A stretch of 64,000 bases of DNA, from positions 148,757 through 212,756 of the forward strand of contig PUQB01000319.1 of assembly GCA_003024785.1 (NCBI GenBank), written 5' to 3'. The notes under the pieces are model-generated. The model had not been told where the DNA came from, searched no databases, and saw only the letters and a program-made list of their open reading frames with translations. Positions 22,165 through 34,444 of this stretch are shown here, in pieces. The DNA comes from Selaginella tamariscina. Lineage: Eukaryota > Streptophyta > Lycopodiopsida > Selaginellales > Selaginellaceae. The position numbers and the translations under genes are program-made. Each line of letters begins with the position of its first letter. Within the stretch, counting starts at the first letter, position 1.

Positions 22165-22798
22165 GTTCAATTTCTTTCATATTTAAACCTTGAATAATTA
22201 CTTTCAAAAGTGCATTAGTAGCATTCATCATCAATTAGTTTATGTAGTTATCTTTAATGTGAGCTAATTTGTTGAAGTCCCTATTATAAATTGTTGTGTT
22301 GCAACTCTAAACAAGTGCAATATTCCCAATCTTGACAATCTTAGAGTATTTATTTTCTTTGTAGAGGTTGACAAAAAAATTGTCATTGTCTCCACAAAAT
22401 CCTTTCTAACCCATTTAGTACTAACTTGAATTTTGTACTCATTCAACAATTTGCTTTTAATAATTTTCAATAGTTTTGTTCATTCCATATAAATTTGCTA
22501 ACTTCAATAGTTCTTAGACTCCAAATTCTTTTAGTTTTGCACAATTGTTTATGTAAAATTTTGTTTAAATTGAACTACAATATATAGATCCTTTGAGCTT
22601 AAACTTCTATGCATCTTCAAGCTCTTATAAAACTATTTTTTTACAACTCCTCTAAGTGTTTCAAAGATATTCATCTTCTGGCCCATAATTAGCAATATTG
22701 GATATCATTTGCTATCTGTTTGTCTAGCATTTAGATCAAATTAATTCTCCAAAATGCCATTTCGATTTCCCTAATAGTCGACCTTACTTGTCATTTTT
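22165..22798 (-). pseudogene. hAT-type transposase relic, C-terminal part
   Basis: On the minus strand, frames join to give 'KYSKIVKIGNIALV', 'CNTTIYNRDFNKLAHIKDN' and 'NATNALLKVIIQGL'. This follows the C-terminal region of hAT transposases of the ZNF862/KIAA1586-like type, where a 'YP.L..La.i.L..p.sta.cERgFS..n.iK...R..L....L..L..i...G' pattern is expected. The glutamate/arginine core reads YNRDF here and stops interrupt the frame. It is separated from the rest of the transposase by the solo LTR that starts at 22799. Confidence 0.55.
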
Positions 22799-24359
22799 TA
22801 CTATGACCTTTGCTTTTATTTTAAAGTTAATTATTGTTACTTACTGAACTATGTTAATAAGCCTTAAAACAAGCCTGTTTAGTGCACTTGAATATCTAAT
22901 AATGATCTGATTAGGTGTCATTATGTATTTACAAGAAACTTTAAAAGAAGCTAACACTTTACCTAACCCACGCCCTAACCCCTTAAATTAGGGTTTAAGG
23001 GTTAATGGGTTGTTAGGTTAAACTCACCAAGTATATTCCTATTAGGAATGAGATTCTGTGTTAGCTCACTTTACAAAATAAGAAAATAGAATCACATATA
23101 TTAAGTAGTACATGTAGTGAGAGAGTTCTTAAGTTCATAATTGAGTTCATTATTTTTTTACTAATGCAAGCTTTAGCTTGTGTCATTAAGGCACAACCAT
23201 ATATTGTGTTGCTTCAACTTCCAGATAATAGAGGTATGTCTCATCTTTCTATAGCCTACCCTTAACTTTGATGAATCCACGCATGTGAAGTCTTGTTGGA
23301 CTGCACGTTCCAAGGGTTAAAGGTTAAGAATGTCCCCAGCCTTCTTCTTCACATTAAGTTAAGAGTAACACTCACAACTAAGTAGGGCACATTCATGTTA
23401 TTATCTAACTATGAGTGTGGGATCTTAGTTAATAAGTTTTCTTTACCCAATTTCTGAGGGTTCATAGAGGGGTTTTAGAATTAGCATTTAAGAGCCATGT
23501 TTGTGGCACCTAGTGTAACTCTTGAATTTAAGGGGTTTAACATGATAACCCACATCTTAGAAATGTCACACGAAGATGTGACACTAGGCTAGATGGCACA
23601 TATTACATACAATGCCTAAAGCACACCCTTTAGGGTTGTCTCATGGCTCAATGCTAAGGGTAGCAAGTAGGCATGCTAGTGCTTACATTAGGGTGCTAAG
23701 TCTTGGGCATTTGCTCAAGGGAGGTTGGGTCTTTTAATTGAATGTGTATTGCACACTAAGTTAAAGAGGGGGTCTTCTCCTTGGGGTTCAAGGTTTGAAC
23801 AACCTAAGCTTGTTAGCAAAAGCCCATTCATGAAGCACTTGAAAGGTCGCGTACTTAAGGTTATCCTAGCCTTAGGGAGTTTATTTAGTAGAATACTTAT
23901 GTTTACCTATGACACATACTCATGTCTTCATTAAGTATTAATTCTAAGTCTAGGGTATGACTTAACCACTCAAACCCTTATGGGTTAATTGTGGATCAAG
24001 GTACCTCTTGTTGCCCAAAAGGGGTTGTACTCTCGGATGAGGGATTCCTCAAAGGATAGTGTGGCAATGCCTTAGCTTGTCATGGGGGAATAGCGGGACA
24101 TATCTTCTTAGTGGGGCTAGGGCATGAGCATGTTAGTCTTTGGGGTAGGATCTTAAAGTCTACTTGGGTTATCCTTTGAGGTTTAGAGGGTAGTCACTTA
24201 GGGTAGGATCTTAAGTCTCATGCCTATCTGGACATCTGAGTTAGACTCTTAGGGTTGTCTTTAGAAGACTTAACGTTGCTCACACAAAGTGTTGACGCTG
24301 GATGACCACTTGGCAATTACGAGTTGCATGTGTTAACCCTCTGGGTTAAAACTCTAACA
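22799..24359 (+). mobile_element. Family A solo LTR (1561 bp) inserted in the hAT relic
   Basis: It begins TGTCATTTTTTACTATGAC, the terminal hairpin sequence of family A LTRs, and ends AACTCTAACA. It is flanked by TTACT on both sides (22794-22798 and 24360-24364), a 5-bp target-site duplication. Internal landmarks match the LTR at 31261-33081 in the same order, but with many substitutions, so this copy is old. No internal region is present, which indicates LTR-LTR recombination. Confidence 0.85.
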
Positions 24360-24364
24360 TTACT

Positions 24365-25480
24365 AAACCATTCACTGAAGGTACATCTACCATGTCCTTT
24401 TGAAATGCTAGATTTAGCTAGCTGAGAATCCCCAAATCTACCAAAAGGTGTAAAATGTAAACAACAGAAAAATCATGTAACTCTTCAAAAAGCTGAGGCT
24501 TCCCTATTTTAAAAAAGCTCCATAATTGGCTCAAAGTTGTTGCAAAGCTTCTCAATTCCACCATCCCACTAAAGCCAATGTACCCTGATATTCTCCAACC
24601 AAATTCCTCTTGTAACTCTTTCAAATGAGATATGTTGGCTATTGTGTACAAAAGAAGCTGGCAGTAGCTTGTCAATTTTCTTCATGTTGTTCTTGCAAAA
24701 TCTTCTTAAGCCTTGTAGTAACACGAGTTCTTCCTCTTATCATGACAGATGCCCATCACTTCCAAAACCTATGAACTTCAACAAATTTAAGAGCTTCTTC
24801 TAGTTTCTTCAAGATAGCTTCTATCAATGTCTGAGCATTTGTTGTCTGAGCATTTGTTGTCTGAAGTGAAATCAACCCTAAAATATATGCTCCACCTCAG
24901 CATCTTCTAAGAAACTCACATAACAAATAAGTTGAATGCATGCTATGTCAATGGACTCATCAACTAATAATCTCCACCAAGTGTTGTTTTTGATCTTGTT
25001 TAAATTCTGATCTTCCAAATGCCTACTAATGCAGCTAACAATTCCTTACAAGCCTTGTCATCATTGTAAATGCTTGGAATATCACAACTAGATTTCTTTA
25101 CGAGCTCTAACAAGGAAGGATACTTATTGTAGGATAGATCTTCTTGCAATAAAGCAAGATGCTTTGAACATTATTGAAATTTGATCAATCATATTTTGTT
25201 AGTTTGCTTGTAGGCTCTAGGCAATGAACCTGATCCCCTCAACTTAGTAGTAGAATGTCTATGGGCAATACTCCTAGCATGATCCTTGAATGAAGAGGTT
25301 TTAAATTCACAGGCCCTCTAGCATACTAGTTTTCTATATTGTGGGCTAGCTTCACAAACCTTGCAAAAGACCTTGCCAATATCAAGATCAAATCTTAATC
25401 AATCATACTATATTCACTCACTTCTCCACAACTTCCTTGCATCTTCTAATCTGCTTTGCTATATTCCTATTGAATCATTT
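24365..25480 (-). pseudogene. hAT-type transposase relic, N-terminal and central part
   Basis: From its 5' end (right side) the minus strand reads 'KVFCKVCEASPQYRKLVC', then 'ACEFKTSSFKDHARSIAHRH' (about 25255-25375), a CxxC..HxxxxH zinc finger typical of ZNF862/KIAA1586-like hAT proteins. Further on are 'SYPSLLELVKKSSC', 'WWRLLVDESIDIACIQLIC' and 'YVSFLEDAEVEH' (about 24895-25135), matching the 'DESTDIS..EHLI.YVSY' stretch of that group. Stops and frame changes are frequent. Together with 22165-22798 this was one transposon, now split by a solo LTR. Confidence 0.6.
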
Positions 25481-26129
25481 TGATATGCTTCTTCTTCTTG
25501 ATCATCCTATTCTTCCTACTCTCTAATCATATAAGCATTAAGTGCTCCTACTTTTCTTTTCTTCTACTTTCCCTTCCCCTTTTCTCACAAGAAAGAAACA
25601 AAACCTAACATGTTTTTTTCCCAAGCAATAGTTGTGGACCAACAGTCGAGAGTTAATGTTCACAAATATTCATAAATATTCTTAAGTGAATATTCTAGTA
25701 GTTAAACCAAGTAACAAATATACTAAGAATACTCCCATGGAGCCCTAAAGTTATTTCTTGGCCATGGAACTTGAACAGCCTATTTTCCTAAAATTAGTTT
25801 TAAATCACTAGAAATGATTTCCGTGTAATTTAGGTTTAACTAGTAAATTTTTTATTTGATCAGAGAAAAGGTGCTTTCAAGGAGTTTCACAAACCCTCAA
25901 CAACACTATCCGAGAAGCCCTAGAACAACATGACAGACTCAAGCCACTATAGGTAAGACATAATATTTCCTCTCTATATATGTTCATATGTATATGTTAC
26001 AATGTTGTATTAGGGCAACCTTATAGGGGTACCTATCCATATTTGACACACCGAACTCACCCAACAAACCCATGAATCTTGATTTTAGTTTATTAAGAAG
26101 GGTTCTAGATGGCAATACCTAGAATTTCT
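25481..26129. other. Unassigned sequence
   Basis: No supported gene. Part of the left side could be 5' sequence of the hAT element. An A/G-rich to T/C-rich patch occurs near 25550-25590. Confidence 0.5.
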
Positions 26130-26240
26130 TGAGGTATTTGCAATAGCTGATTGAACCACTCTTAAAACCTAAGTGCACCAAGCGAAGTTGTTTCTCCCCA
26201 TACCTAAAGGGCCGACATGAATTACAGTAGTAACACCAAT
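26130..26240 (-). repeat. Family A LTR relic (5' end of an inverted LTR)
   Basis: 'taagtgcaccaagcgaagtt' plus 'gtttctc' and 'agtagtaacaccaatcaac' correspond to the first ~150 bp of an inverted family A LTR as seen at about 30320-30440. The outer boundary is not preserved. Confidence 0.5.
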
Positions 26241-27184
26241 CAACTTCCCAAGTAAGAAGTAGGATACTAAATACGATAAAGGGTGTGAATTAATGACATA
26301 ACATAAGTAGGGCTTATGTTGATTGAAAGCAATGGGTTCTCTTTTAAGATACTATATGCTCAACACACTAGTATACTTAATTTTTACTTGAATTAAATAC
26401 AAGAATATTTTGTATGCTAAGCCTTTAAGATACCTTGAAATATTAAAGAATATTCCATATACCTTAGAAGTCTTGCAAATGAAGTTCAAGCTGCAAAGGT
26501 CTTCTCTATGCCAAGATACTACTGGTCCACAAGCCAATCTAAATACAAAGAAAACCCAATTGAAACAACACAAAAAGCCTGCCCTTTGTATATACAATAA
26601 TAGCCACAAACAACCCTTGAAGACTTATATATAGAGAAACACATTGCATAAGCAGCATATTCTATCAGCATTCCCAATAGCATATCCCAAGAATATTCCC
26701 TATAAAATATTTTTCAACTCTAGAGATCCTTCAAAGGTGAAAACATGTAAAGATATCACCAAGGAGGATGAAAACAACTCACACCATCACACCAAGAAAG
26801 TACTAGCAAATGCCTAACCACACCCACCAACACTAAACCCAACCCCAAGAAGCCCACAATTCTTTCTTCCAAAGAGCATCAGGAAGTGCCTAACCCACAC
26901 CAATCAACACCCTTACAAACCTGTATCACCACATGTGCTACCAAAAATGTGAACAACCCATAGGAGCCAAGCCAATGGATGAATCATGTAGTACACAACC
27001 CCACACAAACATGTACTAGCAAGCACCTAACCACACTAGCCAGCACCAACTGTAGCAAAGAAAAAAAACTAGAAAAAACAAACAAACTACCATGTAAACT
27101 CAATCATCTAGGTAAACTAACAAAACTAGCAAAATAATTGCTTATCCTAACTTATAAGCAATATACTTAGTTTTTATGATGGAG
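26241..27184. other. Unassigned sequence
   Basis: No gene supported. The region 26740-27060 is rich in 'ccaccaacac'/'aaccacac'-type phrases ('gcctaaccacac' recurs at about 26812 and 27025, with a variant 'gcctaacccacacc' at about 26890), suggesting a short degenerate repeat. Confidence 0.4.
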
Positions 27185-28070
27185 CTCTTCCTCCCCTTGT
27201 TATTAAGCAAAAGTGGGTTAGCACAAAGTGTTAGCCCCTTCCCTAATGGGGTTAGCTACCCTAACTACCCTTAAACCTACCCCAAGGGGGGGGGGGGGTA
27301 TAAAACCCTAGGGTTTTATCAACCTAGGGGTACATCTAACCCTACATGATATGTCAAACTTGCTAGAACTAAATGAAATTATTTTTTATTGTATCCAATA
27401 GCTTGATAATAATTTCAGTTAGTAATAATAATCAATTCGTTGGTAAAAAAGAGGCATAAAGAAAATTATGATGAATAGACATTACTAAGATGTTTGTAGG
27501 AGTTGTTCGTGGTCAACTTGCGTTAGGCACATTCACTCAATACAATTACCACTCAATGATCTCGTGAATTTCTACTGTCAAAGTTACCTAAAGGGTCAAC
27601 ACATGACTACCGAGTAGCCATCCAATGTCACACTTTATGTGAATAACATGAAAATTTTCAAAGCAACCCTAACAACTCCTAGAGTTCAACTTAGTTGCCC
27701 AAATAGGCAAGAGATTTAGAACCTATTGTAAGTTCTACCCTATAGGATAACCGTAATGGACTTAAGATTTTACCTTAGGAAACTTAATAGGTTCATGCCT
27801 TAATTCTACCATAGAGTTATATTTCCCACATATACCCCGATAGAGGTTAAGGCATCATCCCTACACCTTGAGGAATCACCCTCACTTAAGTGTACAATAA
27901 CCCTAAACTATGAGGGGTAACCTAATCCACAATTAACCCATGAGGTTTTGTATGACCAAGCTACAATCTCAATGTATTAGGGCTTGGTGAGTTTAACCTA
28001 ATGGCCACCTACCCTAAAGCTTACCCCAAGTGGTTAGGGCAACCCAAGGGCCTATCCGACACATCAAACT
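27185..28070 (-). repeat. Mosaic of family A LTR relics (inverted)
   Basis: 27185-27370 matches the mid-LTR segment with 'gtgggttagcac' and a run of about 13 G at 27287-27299. 27577-27970 begins TGTCAAAGTT and matches the 3' third of an inverted LTR ('ccttgaggaatcaccctcac', 'cacaattaaccca'). Another short piece follows at about 27980-28070. No TSD is preserved; the pieces look like overlapping truncated LTRs. Confidence 0.55.
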
Positions 28071-28776
28071 CACATGCACATGTACATGTGTACAAAAATG
28101 TATACAAATGCTCACGCATGCACATCCACATCGGCACTAATAAAATCGTAGACCCAGGTTGGAAATTTTCTTAAAGGTAAGTGGTCGTTGAGGACTCCGC
28201 ATGCCAAATGTGGGGTGACTTACGCAGCCTTGATGGTCGGCATGGCGTTGCTTGCCAATGCCCAATCCTAGGGGTCCACACCGACTACCTTGGGCTTACC
28301 TTGGGAGATGCTATAATCGGTGATGGCCTTTACCCGGATGCCGTGAGGGTCATGGGAAAATGAGTAAAAGTTCTCGTAGGGCAAAGCTACTGCGTCCTCG
28401 AAAGGATACAGCCTGAGGAGAAAGAAGAGGAAGATCTGGCTGGAGACACAGGAGACATAGACAAGATCTAGATATATATTGCCTAATGAGATACAAAAGG
28501 ACCCCTGGGAGCAAGATACAAAGAAGAAGACGGGCAGAAGGCCCTGACCCACTGCTTATCTTCATGCTATATAGTGGGGCTTATGCTAGACCCTAGTCCA
28601 GGTGCACTCCCTACTGTCTGCCACCCTGTGACCGAGTCATGTCCTGTGGCATTCATGCACCCCCCTTGCACGTGCTACCCCATGTACCATGGTAGCTGGT
28701 CTGGAAGATCAAATCCAGCCTACTGCCAGCACTGCTTGACAACTGGCTCTATTGGTCAACCTGTTGTACCCTTTTG
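28071..28776. other. Unassigned sequence between LTRs
   Basis: GC-richer than its surroundings. Open frames on both strands here are not similar to anything I recognise. It could be internal sequence of a non-autonomous LTR element, because it lies between LTR relics in the same orientation. Confidence 0.3.
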
Positions 28777-30440
28777 TGTCAAAGTTTTAACTTGGAGGGC
28801 TAACACGTGGCAGCACGTGGCCGCCAAGTGGCCTTCCGGTGATAATTCCCTGTGTGAGTAACGCTAAGTCTTCCAAGATGATCCCAAGAGTCTAACTCAG
28901 ATGCCTAGTTAAACAGAAGACTTAGAGTTCTACCCTAAGTCCCCTAGAATGACCATCCCTCGAACCTAGAGGATATCCCAAGTAGACTTAGGATCCTATC
29001 CCAGTAGACCTAGACAGGCTCATGCCTTAACCCTACAAAGGAGATGTGTCTCACACATACCCCATGATAGAGCTAAGGCAACGTCACTTACCCCTTGAGG
29101 AATCACCCTCATTTAGGAGTACAACCCCTTTAGGGCAACAAGGGTACCCTAAACCACGATTAACCTAAGGGTTTGAGTGGTTAAGTCATACCCTAGACCT
29201 AGGGCTAATAGTTAGTGAGGACACGAGTGTGCGCCGTAGGTGAAACACAAGTGTTCTGCTAAGCAAACTCTCTAAGGCTAGATTTGGATAACCTAAGTAC
29301 ATGACCTTGCAAGTGCTTCATAAAAAGGCTCCTGCTAACAAGCTTAGATTGTTCAACCCCTGGATTCCAAGGAGCGCACTCCTAGCCAAGTGTGCCTAAG
29401 CACACCTAGTTATGAGACCTAACTTCCCTTGAGCAAATGCCCAAGGCTTAGCACCCTAGTGCAAGCACAAGCACGTTTGTTTGCTAGAGTATCCAACCCT
29501 TGGCGACAAGCCCACGACACATCCCAAAGGGTGTGCCTCAGTTGTTGTATCGTGTGACGTCTAGCCCAGTGTCACATCTCCATGTGACACTGTCTTCCCC
29601 GTTGTGGACTATCATGCCATAGCTCTAAGATTCAAGAGTTGCACCAAGTGCCACAAATGTGGATCCTAAATGCCAACTCTAGAACCCCTCAATTATTAGA
29701 CTCGATAAGGAAACCTTGCCAATCAAGAACCCACAACCACAGATGGACAAGACACGAACATGCCCTACTTAGCTATGAGTGTTGCTCTTATCTTGACGTG
29801 GAGGAGGAGGCTGGAGACAAGCCTCAACCTCTGCCTCATTCCCACAAGGCCTCCCAGGCATGGATTTGCCAATGTTAAGGGTAAGCTAACCCTGTACCCT
29901 TATCATTTGGAAGTTAGGGCGGCACAACAGAGGGTTGTGCCTTGACGACACAAGCTAGAGCTTGCATCGAGAGAAGAGTAACGAGCTCAATCATGAACCC
30001 ATGAACCCTCACTCCTACATACTTTACCTTATTTATGTGACGGAGCCCCCCCCCCCCTTCCTGTATGTATAAGTGGGCTGGCACGGAATGCCAGCCCCTT
30101 AGTTAATGAGATGAGTTTACCCTTAAACCCTACCCAAGGGAGGTGGGGGTTTTAGGGCGTGGGTTAGATCAACCTAGGGTTAGGTCAACCCTAGGGTGTT
30201 CCTAACCCTATTTAACATGCTAACTCATCTTACTAGGATGTCAAAATTGGGGTGGGTTTCTAAAAGGTAAGTGCTACCTTTGCATAAAGTTTATTGCGAT
30301 GCCGGTCGGATACCCTTAAACACCTAAGTGCACTAAGTAGGGCTGTTTCTCACTAAATCTAGGGTCCATCAACATAGTACAGTAGGTAACAACAGTCAAC
30401 ATTCAAAGTAAAGGGTCGAGTCATAATAAAAATTATGATA
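28777..30440 (-). repeat. Family A LTR, minus orientation (3' LTR of a truncated element)
   Basis: On the plus strand it starts TGTCAAAG and ends with the hairpin arm 'aaaattatgata'. Immediately to the right is the complement of a polypurine tract ('ctccccgcc', 30443-30451), so on the minus strand this LTR follows a 3' internal region. A run of about 14 C lies near 30043-30057, complementary to the poly-G of other copies. The matching 5' LTR was not found. Confidence 0.75.
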
Positions 30441-31000
30441 CACTCCCCGCCTTTGAAAATGTCAACGTCTTCGTTGACGTCTAACTCCAAGACTAGATAA
30501 TGTTAGAAAAATTAACCAAAACTAATATCATCTATACGGAGTCAGCCAAAAGTTCACATAAGTTGTATTACCCCCCTTGCATTATGCAAAACCAAGTACT
30601 TCAGAATCGTCATTCACTGAGTCGTAAACCCAGTTGCCGGAGGCACCACCTGCACATGAAGTCACTTGTAGACCTTTTGCACATTGCAAAGTCTGTCACC
30701 CGACGCACACAACACAATGGTTAATTTAATTACTTAACTAGAATTTATATCGGAGGCCTCTAATTAGTGTTGTTGCCGGCCCCTTGGTTAATAAAAATAA
30801 AGACTTGCTTTATTAACTGTTGATGACCTCTGTCATCTAGCGCACAACAAGCACTTTAAGTCCATCTCAAGTGCTTAACCAAACACCTTCTCGTTTCTTT
30901 GATTTTCCAATGGTCCCAACATCCACATGTTTATGATATTATAGTTTTACATTTCTGCATCCTCGGTGTTTTTTTATACCCCTTTACATAAGGGTTTGCT
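30441..31000 (-). mobile_element. Family A 3' internal remnant
   Basis: Collinear with 37864-38340: the polypurine tract, a hairpin 'gtcaacgtcttcgttgac' (about 30461), then 'ggagtcagccaaaagttcac', 'cttgcattatgcaaaacc' and 'gccggaggcaccacctgc'. The end of the chromodomain coding region is only faintly recognisable and the element is truncated near 31000. Confidence 0.7.
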
Positions 31001-31260
31001 ACTATACCTATCCCATTAGTATATAGTTACATCAGACTAGGTATGAGACTTTATCGAAATCAAGTTCTTTTCTGATACTAGAGTACTATTCCCAAAACCT
31101 TGTTCTTTGTAGACATGTCAATTTGGCTAGAGGTGATCATATAGGCACATGGCTGTACACATGTATGCAACAAGGTCATGCCAACCTGCCAATTGCCATT
31201 CACTTGGTGTGTCATTAACATAATTTATTCCTGATAGGAATCAAACTTAGTCAAATCTAC

Positions 31261-33081
31261 TGTCATAGTTTTTTTTTACTATGACTCGACCCTTTACTTT
31301 GGACGTTGACTGTTGTTACCTACTGTACTATGTTGATGGACCCTAGATGTAGTAGGAAACAGGCCCGCTTAGTGCACTTGGGTATCTGGTGATGGTCCGG
31401 CCGGGTGTCATTAGGTATTTGCAGGAAACTCTAAGCGAAGCTAGAACTTACCTTCTAGAAACCCACCCCCAATTTTGACGTCCCGAATAGGTTGATTGGT
31501 CTTTGCAATGAGTTCGGCGTGTTAAGTAGGGTTAGGAAACACCCTAGGGTTGCCCTAACCCACGCCCTAAAACCCCCACCCCCTTGGGTAGGGTTTAGGG
31601 GTAGGAGTAAGGGTGAGTTATAGGCTCATATTGCTAATTTATCTAAGGGGCTAGAATTCAGTGCCAGCCCACTAATACAAACAGGAAAAGAGGGGGGGGG
31701 GGCTCCGTCACATAAATAAGGTAGAGTATACGTAGGAGAGCTCCTGGGTTCATGAATGAGTTCGTTGCTCTTCTGCCGGTGCAAGCTTCAGCTTGTGTCG
31801 TTAAGGTACAACCCTCTGTTGTGCCGCCCTAACTTCCAGATGCCAGGGGTACGTCCCACCTTCGGGGTAGCTTACCCTTAACGTTGGCGAATCCATGCCT
31901 GGGAGGTCTTGTCGGATGCACGTTCCAAGAGGCAGAGGTTGAGGCTTGTCTCCAGCCTCCTCCTCCACGTCAAGCTAGGTGTAGCACTCACGGCCAAGCA
32001 AGGCACATCCGTGTCCTTGTCCAACTGTGGGCGTGGGATCTTGTTTGACAGGTTCACGTTACCTGGTTCCTGAGGGTTCATTGAGGGGTTCTAGAGTTGG
32101 CATTTAGGAACCACGTTTGTGGTACTTGGTGCAACTCTTGAATCTAAGGGCTATGGCATGATAGCCCACATCTTGGAAGGCAGTGTCACATGGATGTGAC
32201 ACTGGGCTAAACGTCACATGGTACAACGCCCGAGGCACGCCCTTTGGGGTTATGTCATGGGCTTGTCGCTAAGGGGTTGGATACTCTAGCAAACAGGCAT
32301 GCTTGTGCTTGCACTAGGGTGCTAAGCCTTGGGCATCCGCTCAGGGAGGTTAGGTCTCGTAACTAGGTGTGCTTTGGCACACTTGGCTAGGGGAGTGTTC
32401 TCCTTGGAATCCAGGGGTTGAACAACCTAAGCTCATTAGCAGAAGCCCTTTCGTAAGGCACTCGCAAGGTCATGTGCTTAGGGTTATCCCAAACCTAGCC
32501 TTAGGGAGTTTGCTTAGCAGAACCACTCGTGTCCGCCTACGGCGCACACTCGTTCTCACTAAGTACTAGCCCTAGGTCTAGGGTATAACTTGGCCACTCA
32601 AACCCTTAGGGGTTAGTCGTGGTTCAGGGTACCCCTTGTCGCCCTAAAGGGGTTGTACTCCCGGATGAGGGTGATTCCTTAAGGGGTAAGTGACGATGCC
32701 TTAGCTCTGTCTAGGGGTATGTGTGGAATACACGTCTCCTTGATGGGGGTTAGGGCATGAGCCTGTCTAGGTCTTCTAGGGCAAGACCCTAAGTCAACTT
32801 GGGTTATCCCTCAAGGGTTTTGGGGGCAGACACTCTAGGGAGACTTAGGCTAAACCCTAAGTCAACTAGGGTTATCCCTCAAGGGTTTTGGGGTAGACAC
32901 TCTAGGGAGACTTAGGCTAAACCCTAAGTCTTCTGTCCACTTGGGCATTAAAGTCTAACCTTAGGTGTTGTTGGGGTTGTTCTGGGAAACTTAGTGTTGC
33001 TCACTCAGGGTGATGACGCCGAATGGCCACCTGGCAGCCACGTGTTGCCACGTGTTAGCCCTTTGGGTTAAGACTCTGACA
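31261..33081 (+). mobile_element. Family A solo LTR (1821 bp) with TSD
   Basis: Starts TGTCATAG and ends AGACTCTGACA. TCTAC lies on both sides (31256-31260 and 33082-33086), a perfect 5-bp target-site duplication. It holds the terminal hairpin, CCCTAA/TTAGGG-like phrases near 31555-31620, a poly-G run near 31693-31702, and a TATA-like 'cataaataagg' at about 31710. It is the longest family A LTR here and less decayed than the copy at 22.8 kb. Confidence 0.9.
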
Positions 33082-33473
33082 TCTACAACCAAGTGTGATA
33101 GCTCTACCATTTGTCTTTTCGCAAACTAGCTTGTACTCTTTTATAACACCAGGGATCAGATAAGCTAACATACCTTTTTACAAACTAATGTGGAAACCAA
33201 GAAATTCAACCCATCTTTAGTGCCTCAATAGACAACCTTTAGATAAACGTCTCTTAATTCTCACTTTCATTGTACTCATTCCCCAAAGAGCACATCATAT
33301 TAGATGCCGTTCAATACTTCCTAACTCTTTATGTCACTAAGTTTAAAAATACCAAATTTCAAAACTTAGTTTCCACGATAAGAGTTTCCCTGATGTCAGA
33401 ATACTGCACGCCTTCGTAACATTAATTCATGTCCAACTCTCAAACTGATTATGTAAATGTTTTTCAACACTAT
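33082..33473. other. Unassigned sequence
   Basis: Lies between two family A insertions. One minus-strand frame looks slightly codon-like but nothing is recognisable. Confidence 0.4.
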
Positions 33474-33478
33474 ACCAA

Positions 33479-34429
33479 TGTCATAGTTTTTACTATGACT
33501 CGACCCTTTACTTTGGGGTTTGACTGTTGTTACTTACCGAGTTGTGTGACGAACCCTAGATGTAGTAGGAAACAGGCCCGTTTAGTGCACTTGGGTATCT
33601 AGTGATGGTCCGGCCGGGTGTCATTAGGTATTTGCAGGAAACTCTAGGCAAGCTAGAACTTACCTTCTAGAAACTCTCCCCGGTTTGACGTTCCAGGTTA
33701 GGGTTCTTTGCAAAGTATAGCTTGTCAAAATAAGGGTTAGGGACACCTAGGGTTGACCTAACCCTAGGGTTGCCCTAACCCCACGTCCTAAACCCCCCCC
33801 TAGGGGTTAGGTTTAGGTTAGGTTAGGACAACCATTTTCTCTAAGGGCTGGCATTTCCGTGCCAGCCCACTTACTCATTTAGGTAAACAGGGGGGGGGGG
33901 GTCCGTCACATAAATAAGGTAGAGTATATGTAGTGAGGCTTCCTGGGTTCAAAAGAGAGCTCGTTAACCTCCTACCGGTGCAAGCTAAGCTTGTGTCGTC
34001 AAGGTGCAACCCTCGTTGTGCCGCCCAAACTTCCACACGATAGGGTTAGACTATCCTTATCGTTGGCAGGATCTTGCCTTTGAGATAGGGGCACGTCACT
34101 TCCAAGGAGTTAGTCAGATTCCTTGGTCCGAAAACCTCGCAAGCTCAAAACATTGCCCGAGTTCACGTTCCGCAAACTAGTGGTTGAGGCCTTGCTCCGG
34201 CCGCCTCAACCACGCCAAGCTAGGAACGACACCTAAAGCTCGGCTAGTCCGTGTATCCTGATTCACAAGGTGAGTCTCGTTCGTGGACTTAGTCAGTTAG
34301 GGTTTGAGTTCCTAAGGCTTGGGTTCCTAATACGGGTTACTTTACCAGTTCCGTGGGGTTTCCAGAGAGGGGATTCCAGGGTTGGCACCTGGCAAGCCGC
34401 CTTTGTGGCACCAGGTAAAAACTCTGACA
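33479..34429 (+). repeat. Family A 5' LTR (951 bp, short subfamily)
   Basis: Begins TGTCATAG and ends ACTCTGACA. An 8-bp perfect hairpin with a TTTT loop occupies 33480-33499 (GTCATAGT..ACTATGAC). Other visible features are a run of 12 G at 33890-33901 and a TATA-like ATAAATAAGG at 33910-33919, from which transcription should start near 33940. The first ~550 bp are shared with the long solo LTRs at 22.8 and 31.3 kb; the 3' part is different, so this is a second LTR subfamily. Confidence 0.85.
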
Positions 34430-34431
34430 AT

Positions 34432-34444
34432 TGGTATCGGAGCA
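34432..34444 (+). other. Primer-binding site, tRNA-iMet type
   Basis: TGGTATCGGAGCA follows the LTR by two bases and differs by one base from the usual plant initiator-methionine tRNA primer site (TGGTATCAGAGC). Confidence 0.8.

Noticed and set aside
31555-31620. Telomere-like CCCTAA/TTTAGGG phrases
   Set aside because: They occur at fixed positions inside every family A LTR and are imperfect; they do not indicate a chromosome end or interstitial telomere.
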